This document shows, piece after piece, positions 18,398 to 20,044 of a DNA stretch of 20,044 bases. Position 1 is the stretch's first letter. Every line of letters begins with the position of its first letter. Below the pieces are notes generated by a model. That model made no database searches. It had not been told where the DNA came from and worked only from the letters and a program-made list of their open reading frames with translations. This DNA comes from Mnemiopsis leidyi. Its lineage: Eukaryota > Ctenophora > Tentaculata > Lobata > Bolinopsidae. The DNA lies in NCBI GenBank assembly GCA_000226015.1, contig JH153569.1, positions 169,466 through 189,509 of the forward strand. Direction: 5' to 3'. The position numbers and the translations under genes are program-made.

Positions 18398-19155
18398 TTG
18401 TCCGAATTTGAGCTTTCGAATCAAATGCAGAACAGTTTAAGCTTATGCTCTGAATTACCATTCTACTCCGAAACATCGTTATTCAAAATCTCAAGTGACA
18501 AAGAATTTAATCCTGTCGCTGATGTACGAGATCTTGGTGTTACAGTGGCTAGCGATCTAAGCTGGTCTAGGCACATCATATCGGCAGAATGGTCAATGGT
18601 ATCTAAAGCTAGGAGCACCCTCTCCTGGATGTTTAGTGTGTTTAAGATCAGAGACAGGACACGGACAGTCATGACAACTCTTTACAAGTCATCGATACGA
18701 ATTCCACTAGGAATAGGATACTGCTGTCTCCTCTGGAATCCTAGCAAAATTACTGAAATCCAGCTGATAGAGTGTGTCCAAAGAACGTTTACAAGCCGTG
18801 GTTTGCAGCACCTAAACTATTGGGAAAGATTGAAGGAACCGAAAATGACGTCACTTAAACGAAGGCAGAAAAGGTTTACTATCCTGATGATGTGCAAGAT
18901 TCTCCACAAAGTTGTTCCGAATTGCTGTAACATCAAATTAAATTCAAGGAAACCCCGAGACACTGTGCAGTAGCCAAATTAGCTTCTTTTATGTCAAAGA
19001 CAAGCTCCTTTAGCAACCATTTGCTGTATAGTGGATCATATACAGTTCAAGGTGACAATGGACAAACTGTGGAACATGGTCAATGGTACCGACAGAAGTC
19101 AAAGCAGCAAAATCTTTTGGCTCATTTAAGATTGATCTGACGTTCACCTAACTTG
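18398..19155 (+). pseudogene. non-LTR retrotransposon reverse transcriptase, decayed 3' fragment (CR1/Jockey-like)
   Basis: The frame to 18973 encodes the region C-terminal to the RT catalytic core of LINE ORF2 proteins: VRDLGVTVASDLSWSRHI, then a FKIRDRTRTVMTTLYKSSIR segment, GYCCLLWNPSK, a QLIECVQRTFTSR helix, LNYWERLK and KILHKVVPN. A TAG ends this frame. Family-like wording then continues in shifted frames (KLWNMV near 19062; KAAKSFGSFKIDL ending near 19140), which indicates at least one frameshift. The N-terminal endonuclease and catalytic RT motifs are absent, so this is a 5'-truncated dead copy. Its orientation is opposite to the cadherin gene. The clade assignment is by wording and is tentative. 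Confidence 0.85.
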
Positions 19156-20044
19156 CTACACGTTACCTCTAGCCGCGCGCAGCGAGGACACGCCCCCTTT
19201 TTTAATTTTCAAATTTTTCGAAAAGGGTCACAACGTGAAACAACATCTAACCAGGTGCTTACGCAACGCTCGCAAAAGAGCTCTGGTTAGAGCAAGTCTG
19301 ACGTCTGTCAAACTTTCTTGCCTTGGTCCGGTCATTGATATCAAACAACCCTCCAGTAGCCGGCTACAGTGTACTGCTGTAGATGGTCTAACTTTCTGGT
19401 AAACTACCCGCAATCATGGTGGTGAGACAATTGATGACTTTTCCGGCTCTGTGTTGTCGAGGTGTTACTCGACTCGCGCGCGGCTGTGCGCGTCCTATCG
19501 GTACGCACATGTGTGAGCTTTTGCGTCGTGTGTCCGTCCTAATTTCGCGCTAAACTCACATATTAGAGATCAAGAGATATACGTTGTCAGACGTTGCTTG
19601 ACTCAACTTGCTGCTTCTCCGTAGGGGCGGCATGGCAAATGAAAATTTGTACGGCAGCGCGCACCCTCCTGTCATTTTATTCTTGTAGGCTTACAACCTA
19701 CCGTCATCGCTTCGCGCGCGTCACACCTGCTCGGCTGCTCCTCGAGCGAAGCGTAATGATTCAAAGAATCGTGGACGCGCATCGCCCGTTAATTTTATTC
19801 CCATAATCGAATCCCATTTTATTCCCTTTGGCTTTATTCGCTTCGAATGATCAGGGTCGGACAAAGTCAGACAACTGAAAATTTAATTTGACAATTGAAA
19901 ATGGGCCGCAACGCAAAATATACGTGTTTAGCAAGAATAGGTAAAGCGTTGTAAGTTAGTTATAGTATGTAAGTTGACGAGATGCAATGATATCCGTCTA
20001 TTGTTTTAACGAAACGCAAAACGTCTCGCCAGGAGAGCACAGAG
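19156..20044. other. CpG-dense segment with inverted repeats, no gene recognised
   Basis: About 19165-19800 is far richer in CG dinucleotides and GCGC runs than the rest of the window. It contains AGCCGCGCGC (19171-19180) with its exact inverted copy GCGCGCGGCT (19476-19485), and a hairpin CGCTTCGC...GCGAAGCG around 19709-19755. Small open frames here lack domain signals. It could be a promoter CpG island, possibly of the cadherin gene, or a transposable element. 19850-20044 is AT-richer and unremarkable. Confidence 0.45.

Noticed and set aside
19228..19806. Short open frames in the CpG-dense block (19228-19413 minus, 19594-19806 plus)
   Set aside because: GC-rich sequence gives fewer stop codons by chance, and no domain or splice signal supports coding.

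Overview
The window is nuclear DNA from an animal, most likely an aquatic invertebrate; I cannot name the phylum. The evidence is spliced GT-AG exons of one metazoan cadherin gene, introns of 0.1 to 3.8 kb rich in microsatellites and minisatellites, a decayed animal-type non-LTR retrotransposon, and AT-rich intron sequence. No prokaryotic or organellar genes are visible.

One gene fills positions 287 to about 16937 on the minus strand. It encodes a type I membrane protein of the cadherin superfamily. I could join 19 coding exons in frame (2887 nt, 962 codons plus one base). They give a start codon and signal peptide (16915), eight extracellular cadherin (EC) repeats, one transmembrane helix (exon 287-472) and the first ~45 cytoplasmic residues. 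The reading leaves the window on the left through a splice donor, so the rest of the tail, the stop codon and the 3' UTR are missing. Intron phases match at every junction, which is the main support for the model. The EC-only architecture and motif style look protocadherin-like, but the subfamily is not settled. The EC6/EC7 linker lacks the calcium-binding DxNDN motif that the first five repeats and EC7 carry at their ends.

The introns hold many tandem repeats: a long (AC)n tract at 1-275 and units of 11, 16, 20, 23, 28, 32/34 and 38 bp. Several lie directly beyond a splice donor. Three intronic segments look like mobile-element remnants: 8103-8352, flanked by perfect 12-bp direct repeats; 11707-11861, flanked by 13-bp direct repeats and carrying two E-boxes; and a long imperfect inverted repeat at 10581-10699. 

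Right of the gene (16938-20044) there is a 5' UTR splice acceptor, then unrecognised sequence with a plus-strand TATA-like box, a non-LTR retrotransposon reverse transcriptase 3' fragment (18398 to ~19155, plus strand), and a CpG-dense block (about 19165-19800) that could be a promoter region or a further repeat. I found no undescribed multi-gene system. The unusual features are the cadherin's domain details and the organisation of its introns.
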